Under the pieces are notes generated by a model. It saw only the letters and a list, made by a program, of their open reading frames with translations, made no database searches and had not been told where the DNA came from. The position numbers were made by a program, and so were the translations under genes. This document shows positions 1 through 13,600 of a stretch of 64,000 nt of DNA, piece after piece. Every line of letters starts with the position of its first letter. Positions within the stretch are counted from its first letter, which is position 1. Source of the stretch: Siderastrea radians (taxonomy: Eukaryota > Cnidaria > Anthozoa > Scleractinia > Rhizangiidae); assembly GCA_964017195.1 (NCBI GenBank), contig OZ024890.1, positions 53,906,841 to 53,970,840 of the forward strand, in the 5' to 3' direction.

Positions 1-426
1 CACTTCAGTTTACTAGTGAGAATGTCCAAGCCTTTATCAGCTGGATTTTCTGATAAAATATTACAATGAAATCATTATCACGAAGTGTATGTTGTAGCTG
101 AAGTATTCCCTGAAGAAAGTACTGATTTGTCCCTGGAATCCAAAGTGCTTCAATAATTTAATTCAACAGTACATTGACATACAGGGTGGCTATATTGTGA
201 AAAACATAGTTCCATACATGTATTTATGTTTTGAACTGAAGGTTTAATTAATTTTGAAGACTTAAAAGCTCATTATTTTCTTCAAAAAGTGAACTTGTTC
301 TGAAAAGTGAGGGATAAACATGATTTATCGGTATTTAAACCACAATGGTTAGTGGACTAAAATAAGATAATTTTGCAACATTAGAAGTGTTAAAATCATA
401 TAAGTTGTGGTGCATGTTATTTTCAG

Positions 427-1491
427 GTTTGACTGAGGTAGATGTTGACAGTGGAGACATTTCAGTTGGCTCGACATCTGGAAAACTAAAGGCTGTGACA
501 AAAAGTGGAAATATTAATGTCAACTTATCACATCATGATGATATAAAACTAAAGACAAATGAAGGCAAGTTGCTTAATATATTTAAACCTGTATTAAGAG
601 GACACCCTTGGGACCCTCACTAGTGTCTGCTTAATACAGGGTGTCCTCTTAACACAGGTTCTGATAAATTGCAAAACAAAAGTTAATTAATTTGACCTCT
701 TATATCTCCATGCTTATTTACCCGCATACTTGACATGCTTTGTTGGAAGCCTTCTGCCACTGGCCACTCCGGGTAGAATTACTAATGTACCTGGAAAACA
801 CGCTCTTTGGAGCAGATAGAGATACTTGAAGTGTCTGCGTAATACAAACTAACTTGATTTTGGTTCTGCGTCCACTGAGTAGAGATGTCCACTAAATACA
901 GGTTCATTTTAAAGTAAACATGGAAGGAAAATTTAGGGACTGGTGTTCACTTAATAAAGGGTGTCCACAAAATATGGGGTCTGTGTCATCTACTAATGCA
1001 CGGGTCAAATGAGGTGAAGAGCTTATATTAAGAGACAACAAGAGCACAAACTTCATGTCCATGGGAGATGCTCTGCAGCGCATGGTCCAGCCACAGTGCA
1101 TTAGGCTGATAGCTGATTCATATGGGATGTTTTGCAGATGTACATGTAGGGAGACTGATCGCTTACAATGTACTCTATTGCTGCTGAGCAGTTCATTTTA
1201 TTCAGCTCTTTCCCTCTATTATATCTTACAGGAAACATAAACATCAAGAGCTTGGAGGAATCTGTTTCTTCAGCACTCAGTGTAAAGTCTAAAAGCATTG
1301 ACATAGATTCTAATGTGAACTTGGTTATCAGTGAAGAAGGTAAAGGAGAGAACTTTACTGTACTGACAGGGCAAATCAGCCCAAAGGAGAAAGAAGAAGA
1401 AGAACAAAGCAGGACAATCACTGCAGAGGCAAAACTTGGATCTGTGAAATTTGAAAAAAATGACTGGTTCAATTCTCTGAAATTAAAGTAG
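427..1491 (+). CDS. FAM185A-like protein, C-terminal part (two last exons)
   Basis: Two exons, 427-564 and 1232-1491, ending in TAG. The first follows a TTTTCAG acceptor and reads GLTEVDVDSGDISVGST, the short repeated beta-strand pattern of DUF4097/adhesin-like proteins such as FAM185A. The second reads GNINIKSLEESVSSALSVKS and ends WFNSLKLK. The joint uses a GC donor (AAG|GCAAGT at 565) and a TTACAG acceptor; exon 1 ends with one base of a codon and exon 2 starts with two, so the frame is kept (E-G-N-I-N-I). Upstream exons lie before the window. The FAM185A assignment rests on the repeat pattern and the C-terminal WF.SLK motif; another DUF4097 protein is possible. A truncated copy of the last exon lies at 40832. 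Confidence 0.6.
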
Positions 1492-1681
1492 CTCTCCTCC
1501 ATGTCTCACCTTAGAAAAAGTCTTCCAAGGTCTGGTTGTTTGATAGTTGACTAAGCCTAACCTAAGATTAAAGGTCTGTGTTTTCCACTGAGCTCTTAAC
1601 TGCAACATATTAGTAGTTTCAGGTTTCAGTATCAGATCAGTCAATTCAAAAGTGAAAAACAAAGAATAATTAATAATTTCC

Positions 1682-1850
1682 TGACTCCCAGTAACTCGAA
1701 CCCTCAGTTACTCGAACCTCCCACAAACTCCCAGTGAATATGTGTTTTCCTTCAGGTTGTTTTCTCTGTAATTTTACCACTGATAACTCGAACACAGGAT
1801 AACTTGCACGTTTTTTTATTTCCCTTGGAAGGTTGAGTTATTGGGAGTCA
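1682..1850. mobile_element. MITE with TGACTCCC termini, present only in copy A
   Basis: The element starts TGACTCCCAGTAACTCGAAC and ends with the near reverse complement (GAGTTATTGGGAGTCA). The interior repeats the TAACTCGAAC motif. The matching place in copy B (about 41035) has the flanking sequence without the element, so it is an insertion after the duplication, or a loss from B. No clear target duplication is visible. Termini of this kind occur in pogo/Tigger-derived MITEs, but the family is not certain. Confidence 0.6.
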
Positions 1851-4530
1851 CCTACACTGTGAAGTACGATTTTGAAATCAAAGTAAGTGGAATTGGGCTT
1901 CAAACAACTAAACCTTGTTTTTGTATTATTACAATTTGATGGCCTGAACTCACTGGGAAACCCAATTTGACTCCATAACCTTCGTAACCTTGTGCACAGA
2001 TTTACCATTCTTTGTTTATCAAATTTGTAAAAGCTCTAAAACCTGTGGAAAACTTACGATTAATATCAGTTGTTGGTACATTTAAAGACACAGTCAATAA
2101 CTAAAACCAAGGATGGTGATTCCGAGGTCAATGATGAAATCCTGAAACCGAGATAAACCTGGGGCTAGTCATGTCCCTCCCTCGACTCGCCCAACTCATG
2201 ATCAATACAATAATACATTGACTTATTTACATAATGATTTCTTCTGTGATGTTGAGCTGTGAGTCTTCAGAGGTCTACACCAACCGAAAGTATTGGAAAT
2301 TAAACAGAGTGCGCAATAAAAATAGATTTCGTATAGATTCTTTACGTGGAAGCTGGCTCCGGCAGAAAACTCCTGAAAGACCCTGCTACTCTGTAATGTA
2401 AAAATACACAGCTTTAGGCAACCTAATGACTTACCACCACGAGAAAGTCGAAATGCCCTCAATATGGCTGCCAAACCCGTGCTGTATTTAGGATTATCCT
2501 ATTTATACACTGGAATACAGCCACGTGAGAGAAAAAATGTCCGCGTGGATCTCGAACGCGTGATTTTCCCGCTCGCGTGCTCGCGTGTTTTTAGTAATCT
2601 TAAGTAATCGAGGAAGTGGACGTTACCAGACAATACAGTTCAATTTCTCGCCTCACAAACTTTTGTCCAGCCGAATTCCAACGTGGCAAGATCACGAAAA
2701 ACAAACCGAGCACTGGCAATTAGAGGGTCAAAATATACTGGAGAAACGACAGTTGCAAGTTTTGCTCACTTAGTGAATCGGTTGGTTCAACTACCAAACA
2801 CTCCCCCGGCCCCCGCCGCTCCCACCACCACCAATAACTGATCCTATAGAATTGTAATTTTATTCCTCATTTCCTCAAGGTGCTTGTTCTAGATGACGAG
2901 CTAGACAAACGGAATTCACTCTTTTAATACCTTTATCAATGCGTCTGAAAACATTTAAATCAAGGATGTAGAAAAGAACTATTTTTGTCGTGTTTGCTAT
3001 TAACATTAGCATTAACCAGCTCGACAAAACTGAAACGAGTTGTTAATTCAGTAGACTAAATAGAGTTAGTCGCTTGAATGAGCGGAAAAAACGTAGAGGA
3101 TAAAACAGAATTCGAAACCGCTGCTAGTTCGAAAAACTCGCAGCGAATAAGTTAAGCCTCGGCAAAATGTATATTAATCTTTTCAATCTTTAATTTGGCG
3201 TTTAAGTGAAATTGGTCTGAGACAGTTTGTAAACAAGACTATGAAAACTTCGATTCCTTTGTAACAATCTGCCTCTAGGCGTTTTAGATCAATAAGACTA
3301 TAAACTACTTTGAATAAAGCGAGCGAGATCTTTCGCGTTCTCAGAATCAACCCACTTAATTCAAAATTGTTTTGCACTGGGACTATCAGTGGGACTGATG
3401 ACTATGTCAGTCCCTAGATTCAGTTTTAAAAATAGAAGAAGAAAAAGAATAAATCACAGAAAACTTATTTTATAGAACGGGTTTCTTTTGGATAAATTTT
3501 TTCAGACGGGCTACCACGCACCGAAGAAACTTCCTACAAGCTTAGGTAAGTAAATTGAAACTGTTTGCTTTCTGTTTGCTTTTTGGCGGCTAAGTTCTTC
3601 GACCCGACAGTTCTCATATCACCATCTTCGAAAATGCCTTTGTGACAACTTTTCTGCATATCTGGCTACGACTTCAGTTATTCTACTAACAGACCGCAGG
3701 CGAACTCATATTTTTTAAGCTATCGAATGAAACAAATCGTCTGAGAAAGAAGAGAAATTGTTCGTGAAAATCGTCCCAGCCTTTGAACCTCCTGTACAGA
3801 GAACTGCCAAACAGACTGATGCTACAGGTGAAGTGCGTACTTTCGTCGTTTAATATTCAGTGGCAATTTAATGATTAGCTACCCACAGCACCTAAAGTTT
3901 CTCTGAACAACGGGAATTCTAAAATGCATTAAATCATTGGCACCTGAAAATAGTATTCAAATATGTGCTTCCTAAAAAAGGAACTTTTGTTTTCGGTAAC
4001 TACTTTTCAGTTAAACTGGCTTTCCTGAGCTCGACTTTCATGCACTTTCTCGCTGATTGCAACAGAATTGAGCAGTGAGCCTGAATCAGTGTTCTATCAC
4101 ATTCAGTAGTTTCAAAACATACCTGTAACTTGTCCTTAGCTTTAACTCAAAGATACGCTGAGTTCGCTTTTTTGCTATTGAATTCAAAACCAGCACTGCT
4201 CAAAGTTGTTGAGTTAAACAAAACAACTTCACTAAGTGATAGACAGCAGAAATTTTATTGAATATAATTCAGTATAATGTTTATATTGAAGAATGATCAA
4301 TGTGTAACTAGTATCTTATACAATGTGTCTCAACAGAATATCCGGTATATACTCAGTGAAATATATCAATATCGGTTTTTATTTTACAGTTCTTAAAGAA
4401 TGGCGCAATTCTCGACACTAAATTTGCAAAAATATTCCTAATATTAATCCGAGATCAAGAAATTTTGTATTATTTTAGTTGGGCATGAACTTTACTTGGC
4501 ATTCAGGTCGTTGCTTTAGTGCCTTTCATC
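1851..4530. other. Non-coding segment duplicated in copy B
   Basis: Apart from the small ORF at 2464, no convincing gene is seen. The stretch is recognisable at about 41040-45290, and the part from about 2020 to 3740 is present there twice. Conserved blocks include about 2240-2490 and 3205-3410 (GAGACAGTTTGTAAACAAGA and following bases). Confidence 0.7.
2464..2607 (+). CDS. Small ORF, 47 codons, start region conserved in copy B
   Basis: ATG GCT GCC begins a reading frame MAAKPVLYLGLSYLYTGIQ that ends at TAA 2605. Copy B at 42631 has the same first 18 residues with one replacement. After that the A copy lacks about 50 bases present in B, and the C-termini differ. No family is recognised. It could be the first exon of a gene whose rest was lost, a short uORF-type peptide, or chance. 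Confidence 0.2.
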   Translation: MAAKPVLYLGLSYLYTGIQPRERKNVRVDLERVIFPLACSRVFSNLK

Positions 4531-4808
4531 GCCCACAATGCTATTGTCGTTTGCGACATGTATTTACAGCGCCCGATTTCAAAGTGCACGGCATAAGAAT
4601 TTGCATGTCCAGAACTAGTTGGGTCTCTATTCAAACCTGAGATGCGTCAAAGAGTTCGCGATTAAATTTTTTAATGACCCCATAAACTGCCTAAACGTTA
4701 CCTAAAATAGTTTCATGCAGATCAAGTGGCTTTAAAGGCGATCGAAGCAGTCACGTTTGGCGAGGAGCGCCAAACTGAATTATTCAGTCGCGCCTTGGCG
4801 GTCTGTGT

Positions 4809-6236
4809 GCCGGTGTCACAGCGGATTTTGTCCCCCCGCCGATTTTGTCCCCCCGGACCAAATCCGCTAGCGGATATTGTCCCCCTGGACAATATCCGCT
4901 AGCCGATATTGTCCCCCCTTCGCCGAATTTGTCCCCCCCTCAACAATTGTTATTTAAGCTTTGTTTCCCTCTTACTCAGTAAACTTTCCATTTGCAAACT
5001 TTTTTGCAACGTTCCCTCGAATGACAACACAAAACGTGTTATAATTCTGCCATATTTATTATAGTAAATATAGTCACTTCTTATAATAGCGATGCAATTT
5101 TGCGTTCTATGCTGGTCTCTAAGTTATTTCAGAAATTTACTATAATTCATTGCAAAGCTTGTCGTAAACAAAAGACCTGACTAAACACAGCGTCTAACTA
5201 CGGTTCCTGTTAGCAATGAATCGAAAACGTTAATCTTAAGCTTGTTTGAGTTGCGGCTTTAATAATCGCTCTAAAATGATTTTTTCAAAAATTACTCTCT
5301 CAGTCTTAAGCAACGTCGACATGAAACAAATTCTAAATAATGTTACTGCGTTTAATTGACGTTTCTTTGAAATAGCTAAGTTAAGTCAAATACTGATCAG
5401 TACCTTTCTTGATTTTTACATGTACTAAATAAGTCGATGCATAGGTTTCCGCTGAATATTCAAGCAATAAAGGCAACAAATTAAGTTAACAAAAAGACCT
5501 CATAGCATGAAACACACCTATCGAAATTTCAGTTCTCAAGCTTACCCCGCGCAAGAAAAATGGTTTAAATGGTTCAATTACAGTGTACAAAACGTTACTG
5601 TGCTATGAGTAGATTTTTGATAATAAAATTTTGCGCAGTTATTGCTCAAACCTTAAGCGGACTTAAAATATATATTCCATAGTAGCTTTAGAGGTTTCCC
5701 ACCATTATGAGTTCGCTACAATTAGTTTACGTCCAGGTTTTATTTTTTTTTTCGTATTTATTATTTCGGCTTTGTCGAGCCGTTGAATAACAAAATTACT
5801 CTAGTAAACTTGAAAGGAGCGAACTCAATTTGGTTCTGCACTTTAGCCTAGGATCAACAAAAATGACACTTGATTTTCGATTGGAAAACGTTGCTTCGGG
5901 CCGTGTTGAGAAAAACATAGCTTTTCCAATGCGGTGTTTGGTAAACACCGAGACTTACCTTGTCTATTTCGTCTTTTCAATGTTCATGAAATATTCGTAT
6001 TGACATTTAATCGTCTTTTCTTTTATTCGTTTACGACTCCAGGAGTACGATAGCGAAGTATGATCACTTTTGACGGGGGGACAAAATTCGCGAAGGGGGG
6101 ACAAAATCCGCTAGCGAATATTGTCTCCCGGGGGTCAATATCGGCTAGCGGATATTGTCCGGGGGACAATATCCGCTAGCGGATTTGGTCCGGGGGGACA
6201 AAATCCAGGGGGGACAAAATCGGCTAGGACACCGGC
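4809..6236. mobile_element. TIR element with TTTTGTCCCC-rich ends, only in copy A
   Basis: Both ends begin GCCGGTGTC in inverted orientation, and each carries a ~130 bp array of alternating blocks such as GCGGATTTTGTCCCCCC, GCTAGCGGATATTGTCC and their reverse complements. The interior (4940-6070) is AT-rich and shows no transposase frame. Copy B runs directly from the sequence matching 4530 to that matching about 6565, so the ~2 kb around the element is specific to A. No target duplication could be found. The end arrays resemble subterminal transposase-binding repeats of a non-autonomous DNA transposon. Confidence 0.65.
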
Positions 6237-7228
6237 TAGCGAGCTTGAAGCGCCAATGAAACGAGCGCAAAAGGTTAGCCACGTGCGACACAAAAAAATT
6301 GCCTTGGCCTGTATGCTTGCAGGATTGTTTATGACTAGCCATGCTAGAGAGCAAGCTTCAATTCATTTCATCGCGAATCACACCCGCACGACTAGAGGTG
6401 CAGGAAAAATTATGACTCGCGTCATTTTAATGTTCTGCTCGCGCATCGCAGTTATTCTATTTTACACTCTCTCGGCTCTTAGCATCGCTTAACTGCAGTT
6501 CTAAGTACTTCAGTTTGCCAAAATAATGTTACCAATGAAGGACGACTTTGACATCGACTTTGCTCAGTTCCAGCGTCAGAAAATGTGTTCAAATACAGCC
6601 TCTGTTTTAAGATTTTAAAATATTCTCTGCTATATAACATTAAAATATTCCAAAGTTTTTAATACACGTCAGCTCACCTAGAGGGAAGATCATTTTACCT
6701 GACAGCTGAGTATTAGGGACACTGATTTAATTTTTGGCGAAAATTGACTAAATTGGCACTTTTGAATGAAACTACGGACTGATGTACAGCCGAGATCTTT
6801 ACTTGCGACTGTCAGGTTATCGTCTGCTATCAAGGATTTCTGTTGGCAAAGAGTTAACTGTTGGCAAGTTACATTATATCTGCCGCTCATCATTTCCTCC
6901 CTCTCCCCATTCCCCTCTCGTTTTTACCCCTATTTTGCATAATTTATTCATTTCCACTCGCGCGTAGGATCTGAGGAAAATAGGACGGCGGCTCGCAGTC
7001 TAGACAGTCTATCATTTACCGTGCGTTATTCAACTACTTTACCACTTTATGTAATGTTGCGTGATTTAATAGAGGGTCAGTTAATTTGGTGGTGATATCT
7101 TTTTTCATGAAACTTGCAGAACGCCAAATAAACCTTTTTTTTTTTGCAGAAATCCACTGCACTCCGTTACAAGCTAATATAGGAAACTTGTTAAGTTCTG
7201 AAGTGTAGAAACTGAAAAAATATCACTG
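6237..7228. other. Non-coding upstream region of gene A
   Basis: No gene is seen. From about 6565 on, the sequence aligns with copy B (about 45350 to 46110), for instance the block around CAAATACAGCCTCTGTTTTA. It is conserved non-coding DNA only in the sense of being part of the duplication. Confidence 0.6.
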
Positions 7229-7262
7229 TTTATAAATTTATACACGCTACAAAAATTACATT
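7226..7262 (+). promoter_or_regulatory. Candidate core promoter of gene A (TATA-like)
   Basis: TTTATAAATTTATACACGC lies about 340 bp before the start codon and is followed by CTACAAAAATTACATT, which is shared with copy B (46126 on) after a different TATA-type stretch (TATATATATACGCGC). A TATA-like core kept in both copies, upstream of the conserved 5' flank, would suit a promoter. No transcript evidence is available. Confidence 0.25.
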
Positions 7263-7568
7263 GGTTGACACAGGGGTCTAGAAAACAAACTCAGACCCTT
7301 CAACCATTCAAACGTAATTATTTATTTGCAAAATGGAATCTATTGCAAACAATTTGTAGGTTTGTTTCTGAGAAATATCTTTTCGGAAGTCCTTTAAAAC
7401 CATGGTATGCTGTAAATATTCGTTTAAGACGTTTCACGTTCTATGAAACAATAGTCTGTAAACAAGTAATACAATGGACCAGAGACTTCAGAGCAGTGTT
7501 CCTCTGTGGAAGTCTCTGTCATTCACTCGAGTTTCAGCTGAGGAAAGAACTTGACTAAGAACTTCAGA

Positions 7569-7646
7569 ATGGCTCGCTTCTTGGTGAACATTTTCATCGT
7601 TGCATTGGTGATGTCACTCTGTGTTGCCGAAAATACTTTTAAAAAG
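7569..7646 (+). CDS. Gene A exon 1: signal peptide
   Basis: Encodes MARFLVNIFIVALVMSLCVA followed by ENTFKK, with a donor AAG|GTACAA in phase 0. A basic residue, a long hydrophobic core and a small residue at the likely cleavage point (CVA|EN) make a standard signal peptide. The start is preferred because this ATG directly precedes the signal sequence and is kept in gene B, which differs by one residue in the 26. Confidence 0.88.
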
Positions 7647-10600
7647 GTACAAAGTACAATTCATTTCATCTACTCTGAAATCTCTTCACATTTTGACATT
7701 CTCTTTTTTTTTCATTTTTGCGCATTTTTGTCCCCGATACAGAAAACAAAATTCGTTTCAAACATTACTGGAGCGGAATAAGAAGCAGACAATATCAGAG
7801 GAATCCTCGTAACCAGGAGAAAATTGTGAAAGTATACGTATCGCTTAAGCACAAGTGTCGTTCACACATTAATTGTGCGTTTCAGGAATCTATATCAGTT
7901 TGTGTCCTGAACAAAAACTAACATAATAAACGTAGTCCTCAATCCTAATTTTTTCGCTTTAGGCTGATTTGGTGTCTTCATCTACAGGTTAATAGACCTA
8001 AAGAAGGCAGGATTTGTGCTAGGTGTTAGACGAATTTCTCACTAAATTTGCTCAAGTATCCAGTAAAATTCGTCAAACTTCTCTGTTTTAAATTACAAAT
8101 ACTCCCATTTCTATATTCTAAAATTTGGTGACATTCCCAGTCAAATTATGAAGAACTGCTTCAGCAAGATTCCCCGTTGCTTGTGGGATCAAGAATAACA
8201 AACAATGAAACGTTCGACACGGATGTGATTCTACTCGAGTCTAATCTCAATTTACTCACTAAAGGACTTTGCTAAGAGTGTGATAAAATTCATGAAGTAC
8301 AGAAGTTTTAAAAAACTATCCTATTCCATATGACTTATCCTAAAAATTAATTAACAATTAAAAATTGGACCAACATCGATACCAAATATTCGATACCATC
8401 CATATTTGTGTTCAGTTGCCAAAAAATATCGGCCAGAAACATCGGTAACCACTTGTAAGACACTGTTGCTTGATTATTCCAGACAGTATTCACAAAAACT
8501 TTTGTTTCTATGAAGCAGAATCCTAACAGGAGCGAGCACGTGATTCCGTTCTTGCAGAAAATCCATTTTTTACTCGTTTACTTAATGCTCCACTTATTAA
8601 CATTTGGGGCTCCACGTTTAATAATGATCTCACTGTGAAAATCAGTTAAGTGTGACGTCGTGATACCGACATCGATAACGAATATTCAAAAAATGCCAAA
8701 TATCGGTAAATATTGTACACCTTATCGGATTTATTTAAAAAACTGGTATCGGCACACCCTTAATAAAAATGCAATGCACCATTCAGAAAACTTGAGCAGG
8801 AACATGCAACCGGCGCAAATAGTAGGGAAGGGGATTGATTGAAAAATTACTACAGGTTTAACTGTTACACGCGCCTTTGTTAGAAATTATCGAACTTGGA
8901 AAATGCAAAAAGAGAAGCAAAAAGCACGTTTTTTCACACTTAAAGCTGTCATAAATTCATTTTCTTTTTTATTTCTTTTAGTTACCTGCCATCCATGGAA
9001 ACAACGAAGAAGACAACAAGCTGTCGATCCACAAAAGAAGTGTCTATACGAATCCTTTGTTAGGTAAGGGAAGCCGTACACTTCACAGTGAGTTTATGGT
9101 GGTCTTGTCTCTCCTGAAGAGTTTGAGCTAGGAAAAGTGTCTAAAAAACTGACTTTTTTAATTCAATAAAGAGGAAGACAATATTTTTTGAGCATATTTT
9201 GAAAGCTAACAAAGAGAAACGAAATCAATATACATGTAATTCGAAAATTTGTTGTGATGATGGAGTAAAACTTAAATCCATGCCATTATGTTCTCTTTTT
9301 CTGATATTTTTCTATTTGAACCAGGTTTTCTTGAATTGTGGCCAAAACATATTCGAGTTCAATGAAATTTTAGACTTCAGGCAGGTTTAATTTCAGTCTC
9401 AAAAAAAGATAGATAGTTTGACTTTTGGCAAACTTTAAGTCACCCTCCATGTACATAAATTGTCTATAATCGTTGTTGCATCTTGCCCTATGAAATATTT
9501 CCAGGAGGAAAACAGGAAATTCAAGAAAAACGCAAACAGCAGAAACACTTTTAAGCATGAATGATATGTGAAAACAATAACCTGAACGGTAATAAGTAAG
9601 CCAAAGTTAGTTTCGTCTGACCACGGACTTGTCAAATTCCAAGTTTAAATATCAACGAAATGCATTCCTTTGTACACAATTTTTTTTATATAGTAAAATT
9701 TATATGCAGAAACTAATGAATTACCCAAATTGTCTTTCAGTGGATCGCTGTTCCCTTCCTCTCGGCTTGGAAAACGGCCACGTACCAGACGCCGCGTTCT
9801 CTGCCTCTTCCATTGACTCGGCTTCATTTGTCCCAGCTCGAGCCAGGCTTAACATACACCCTGATAGCAAGGGAAAAGGCGCATGGGCAGCCAAAACTAA
9901 CAACGACAAAGAATGGCTTCAAATTGACTTTGGGGAGCTGGTACGAGTGACTAAGGTAGCAACACAAGGGCGGCAGGACGCTGACCAGTGGGTAACAAAG
10001 TTCACTCTCTCCTACAGCGTGGACGGTATACACTGGGTCGAGTACAAGGAAAACAGTGTCACTTGGGTACGTAAAGAACATAATCATTGCAAGCGAGCTA
10101 AGAAGTGTGAAATCACAAATATTCATAATATATTCTTTTAAATATCAAAACTCTGTTACGCGATTCAGGTTGTTGCTGTGAGTTAGACGAGAGTAAACGA
10201 GATTGTAACCAATTACTAAAAGAAGAATACTTAGGGGGGTCAGAGATTGGCATAATTAGTTACATACAAACGTCTGGAAGCTATCTTGTATTCAGCCTAA
10301 AATGAAGAAACTAGTTATTTTGGAAAAGGCTGTTAATATGTTTTCCGTGAATAAGTCGAACCTACAGAACGCATTTTTTTGGCAGGTGTGCACATTCGTA
10401 TTTAGTTAAATAAGTTTTTTTTTTCAAGCAACCTATGATTCAATCTGGTAAATCTAAAAAAGGGGTCATATGATTGTAAGCAGATGAATTTTCCTATGAG
10501 CCAGTTATCATTAGTGATTAACTGTACGTTTCTTCAAGGCCGCATAAAACGCTAGTAGCTTCTTAGAAGCATATATTTGAACAGACTTGCGCTTTTTCGC

Positions 10601-13600
10601 TCTAACCTAACTTATGCAAAAGAAATTTTTTCATGATTTCTGTAATTGAAACAGATAGTAAAAAGTAAAAGTGGCACTGATTTTCAGTTTCACATGGGTT
10701 CATAATTTGTAACACTGCCTTAAAAAAAATTTTCAGGTTTTCTCAGGTAACAGGGACAGAAATACAGTCATGGAACACCTACTTGTCACAGCATTCAATG
10801 CTCGGTTTATTCGCTTCCATCCCAAGTCCTGGCAAGGACATATCTGTATGAGAGCAGAGGTGTACGGCTGTAGAAATGGTACGTTGGCAACTGAACCTCA
10901 CGAAATCGTGACTTTTATGTGAAAAAGAAATGAGTGTAAGAATCATGTGGGATCATCTCGACTGATGTGGTAATAATTGGGCGGGACTGTCTTGATTAAT
11001 GGTGCAATTGATATTGACAATAATGAAAATGCTAAATGGAATTGTACTACAGTGGTCCTCGCAACTGAATTTCTTTAACACCTAGCTCCATGCTTTGAAA
11101 AATATGTAAGCAAAGTGGTCATAAGGGCTCGTTTCAAGCTTCCAGGTATTAATCTTGACGGTTCTTCTATCTTATTATCTTAGTTGAGGAATTCTACTTG
11201 TTTTGTCAAAACCGTACTGGAATTAAAACTAGTAAGCACCTGGCCTTTCCTAGTCTAAAAAATGTTCAAAGAACATTAAGAGGAAGTTCGGTAAGTGATT
11301 CTTCCAAGACACGGGGGAATTACTTGACAGCAATGGCCAGTCTATTCCTATCTTAGCGATCCGTAGAAAACTGAGGCGTACTTATACTTTGGGAAAACTA
11401 GCAGAGTACATTAAAACAAAACTGAACTATTGTTTTTGGTTTCCTTTCAACTCCCTTGAGAATTTTGGCTGAAAACTTTGAGAGCTAAAGCTATTAACAC
11501 TACAACAGAGCATGCACGCTTTATACATTGTTTGCGATTTCTTACTAAACAATTGCATTGTCTTCAGGTCACTTTGCCAACTTGAAAAAGTTTCATATGC
11601 CTGGTGATTTTGAAGCAAACCTAACAGAGCCAGAAAGGGTCAAATACCTATTGATGACCGCAGTAACTGGTCGAAACGTCAACGAACTGTTGCATTTTCG
11701 CCTACGTTACTATATAAGTTTAGTTTCATTGAATCTCATCACTGGTAATTAATTTTAAAACACTATGAAAGGCCCGCGCACTCTCCAACTGTTTTTGACA
11801 CTTTGCAGTTCACAGTTGCTCAGTGTCACTCGGTGTGGAAGACAAACGGATTCCTGACGGTGCATTCACAGCTTCAGGAAGTTACAACGACCACCACAGG
11901 CCCTCGCTTGCGAGACTAAACCTTTTGAGTGACGGAAAGCATGTTGGCGCTTGGTGCCCAAAACATAAAAGCAGCAACCAGTGGCTTCAGATTGACCTGG
12001 GAGAAATCACTGCTGCGACAAAAGTGGCAACTCAAGGCCGGTACAACGCTGAGGACAGAGTTAAAACTTACAAACTGTCTTACAGTGTGGACGGGATACA
12101 CTGGACCTCGTACAAACAACGTGCTGTGGAAAAGGTACTTTACGATCTATTCTTCAGTTGCTATGTCGTTCCAAAGGCTGAGAGGAAAGAACAAAACGTC
12201 CATGATATTTAACTGAAAAAGATTTAGCATTCAAGAGTAGTATTTGAAAAGTGGTACAATGTAGGATAAGTGAAAGTGGATCAATGAAATAGGCTTGTAC
12301 AGTGCATTGTCACGTGGGTACTGAGGATGCAAAATAAAAGAGAAATCTTCTCCCGGAAGTGAGTTTAGCGAAATCAACATTTCCAGAGAAAGCTTGAAAT
12401 TAAAAAATCGGAATTGAAAGAAACTCGAACCCTGATCTTGAGATTCAACAACAACGTAAAAACAATCATACAAATTCTATCAGATTTTATTTAAAAGTAA
12501 AGCTACGGATACCAATCCAACGCTCTTAACGAAGGACACTGGATAATTTTGAGGGAATTTTTCCATGTTCATTAGCAAGCATAAGTAACCCTTATATTGC
12601 CAAACACGTGTGAGGGGATGCGATTATTAATTTTAAATGTGTCAATCCTCCTATTAATTAACACCTTTGCTTTGTTGTTTAACAGATCTTTGCTGGAAAT
12701 ACTGATAGAAACACAGTCATCACACACTTTCTAAAGCCTCACATTGAGGCTCGCCACATCCGCTTTCATCCGCTTACTCACAATCTTAATATCCCTTGTT
12801 TGCGAGCTGAGGTGTACGGCTGCCGAAATGGTAAGTCATGTATTTGTATGCAAGAAAAAATGACGCCATTTGCACAGGTAGTCACATCCCAGGCTTTAAA
12901 AGTTGCACAAGCAAAAAGAGTGAAATTTTTGCGATGCCAAATTGTTCAAAATTGCAAAAGAAAAAGTTTGCGATGGTTTCTTCATGTTAAGGCCATCTTA
13001 CGAAGTCTTAAACAGTGTTCTCTGACAATAATGGCATTATTCAATTGATCTTTGGTACTCTTTCGAAGCCTGATCTTAAGAAAGTAACTTGTTTGCTTTC
13101 CGCTTTGTTCTTCTAGCTTGAATTTTAAAGAAGTTCAGTTGTTATTGCGTTGTTGTTTTTTTGTCTGCGTTCTGACATCTTTCTGCAGTCCTTTGACGAT
13201 TATGTTGGATTTTTTCCAGTCAAGACTTGCTTAATGCCCGTGGGGGTGGAGGACGGTAGAATCCCTGAAGAGGCATTCACTGCATCAACGTATTACAGCA
13301 CCGCCTTCCTTCCAAACCGAGGAAGACTCAACTTGCTACCAAATGGTGGGAAATCTTGTTGGGCTGCTAAACAGAATAATGCCAATCAGTGGCTTCAGGT
13401 ATAGAAATAAATTTCCATTTGGCACTTTTATTACTATGAGTTTGGTCTATCGTGTCTGACCTCTACCTAAGGTGTGGAAAATGTTTTCATAAGATTTCGT
13501 TGCACTTGTTACAATTTAGGGTATTTTTACTTTTTCCTAAATTATTTTTTTCCTTTTTTTACCTTGCTGGATGCAGATTGGCACCAGCGCCAAAACAGAT

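Noticed and set aside
6121..6492. 123-codon frame
   Set aside because: Starts inside the inverted end array of a transposable element and has no domain-like content or counterpart in copy B.
7743..7921. Possible extra exon after the gene A signal peptide
   Set aside because: In the only usable phase it hits a stop within 13 codons, and the matching place in gene B is equally broken, so it is intron.
9824..10126. Minus-strand frames opposite the discoidin exons
   Set aside because: Shadows of the conserved + strand coding sequence; similar shadows occur at 11916, 16138, 53814, 60123 and 63494.
11558..11752. Possible exon between discoidin domains 1 and 2
   Set aside because: The frame is not kept in copy B and adding it would break the phase 1 joint.
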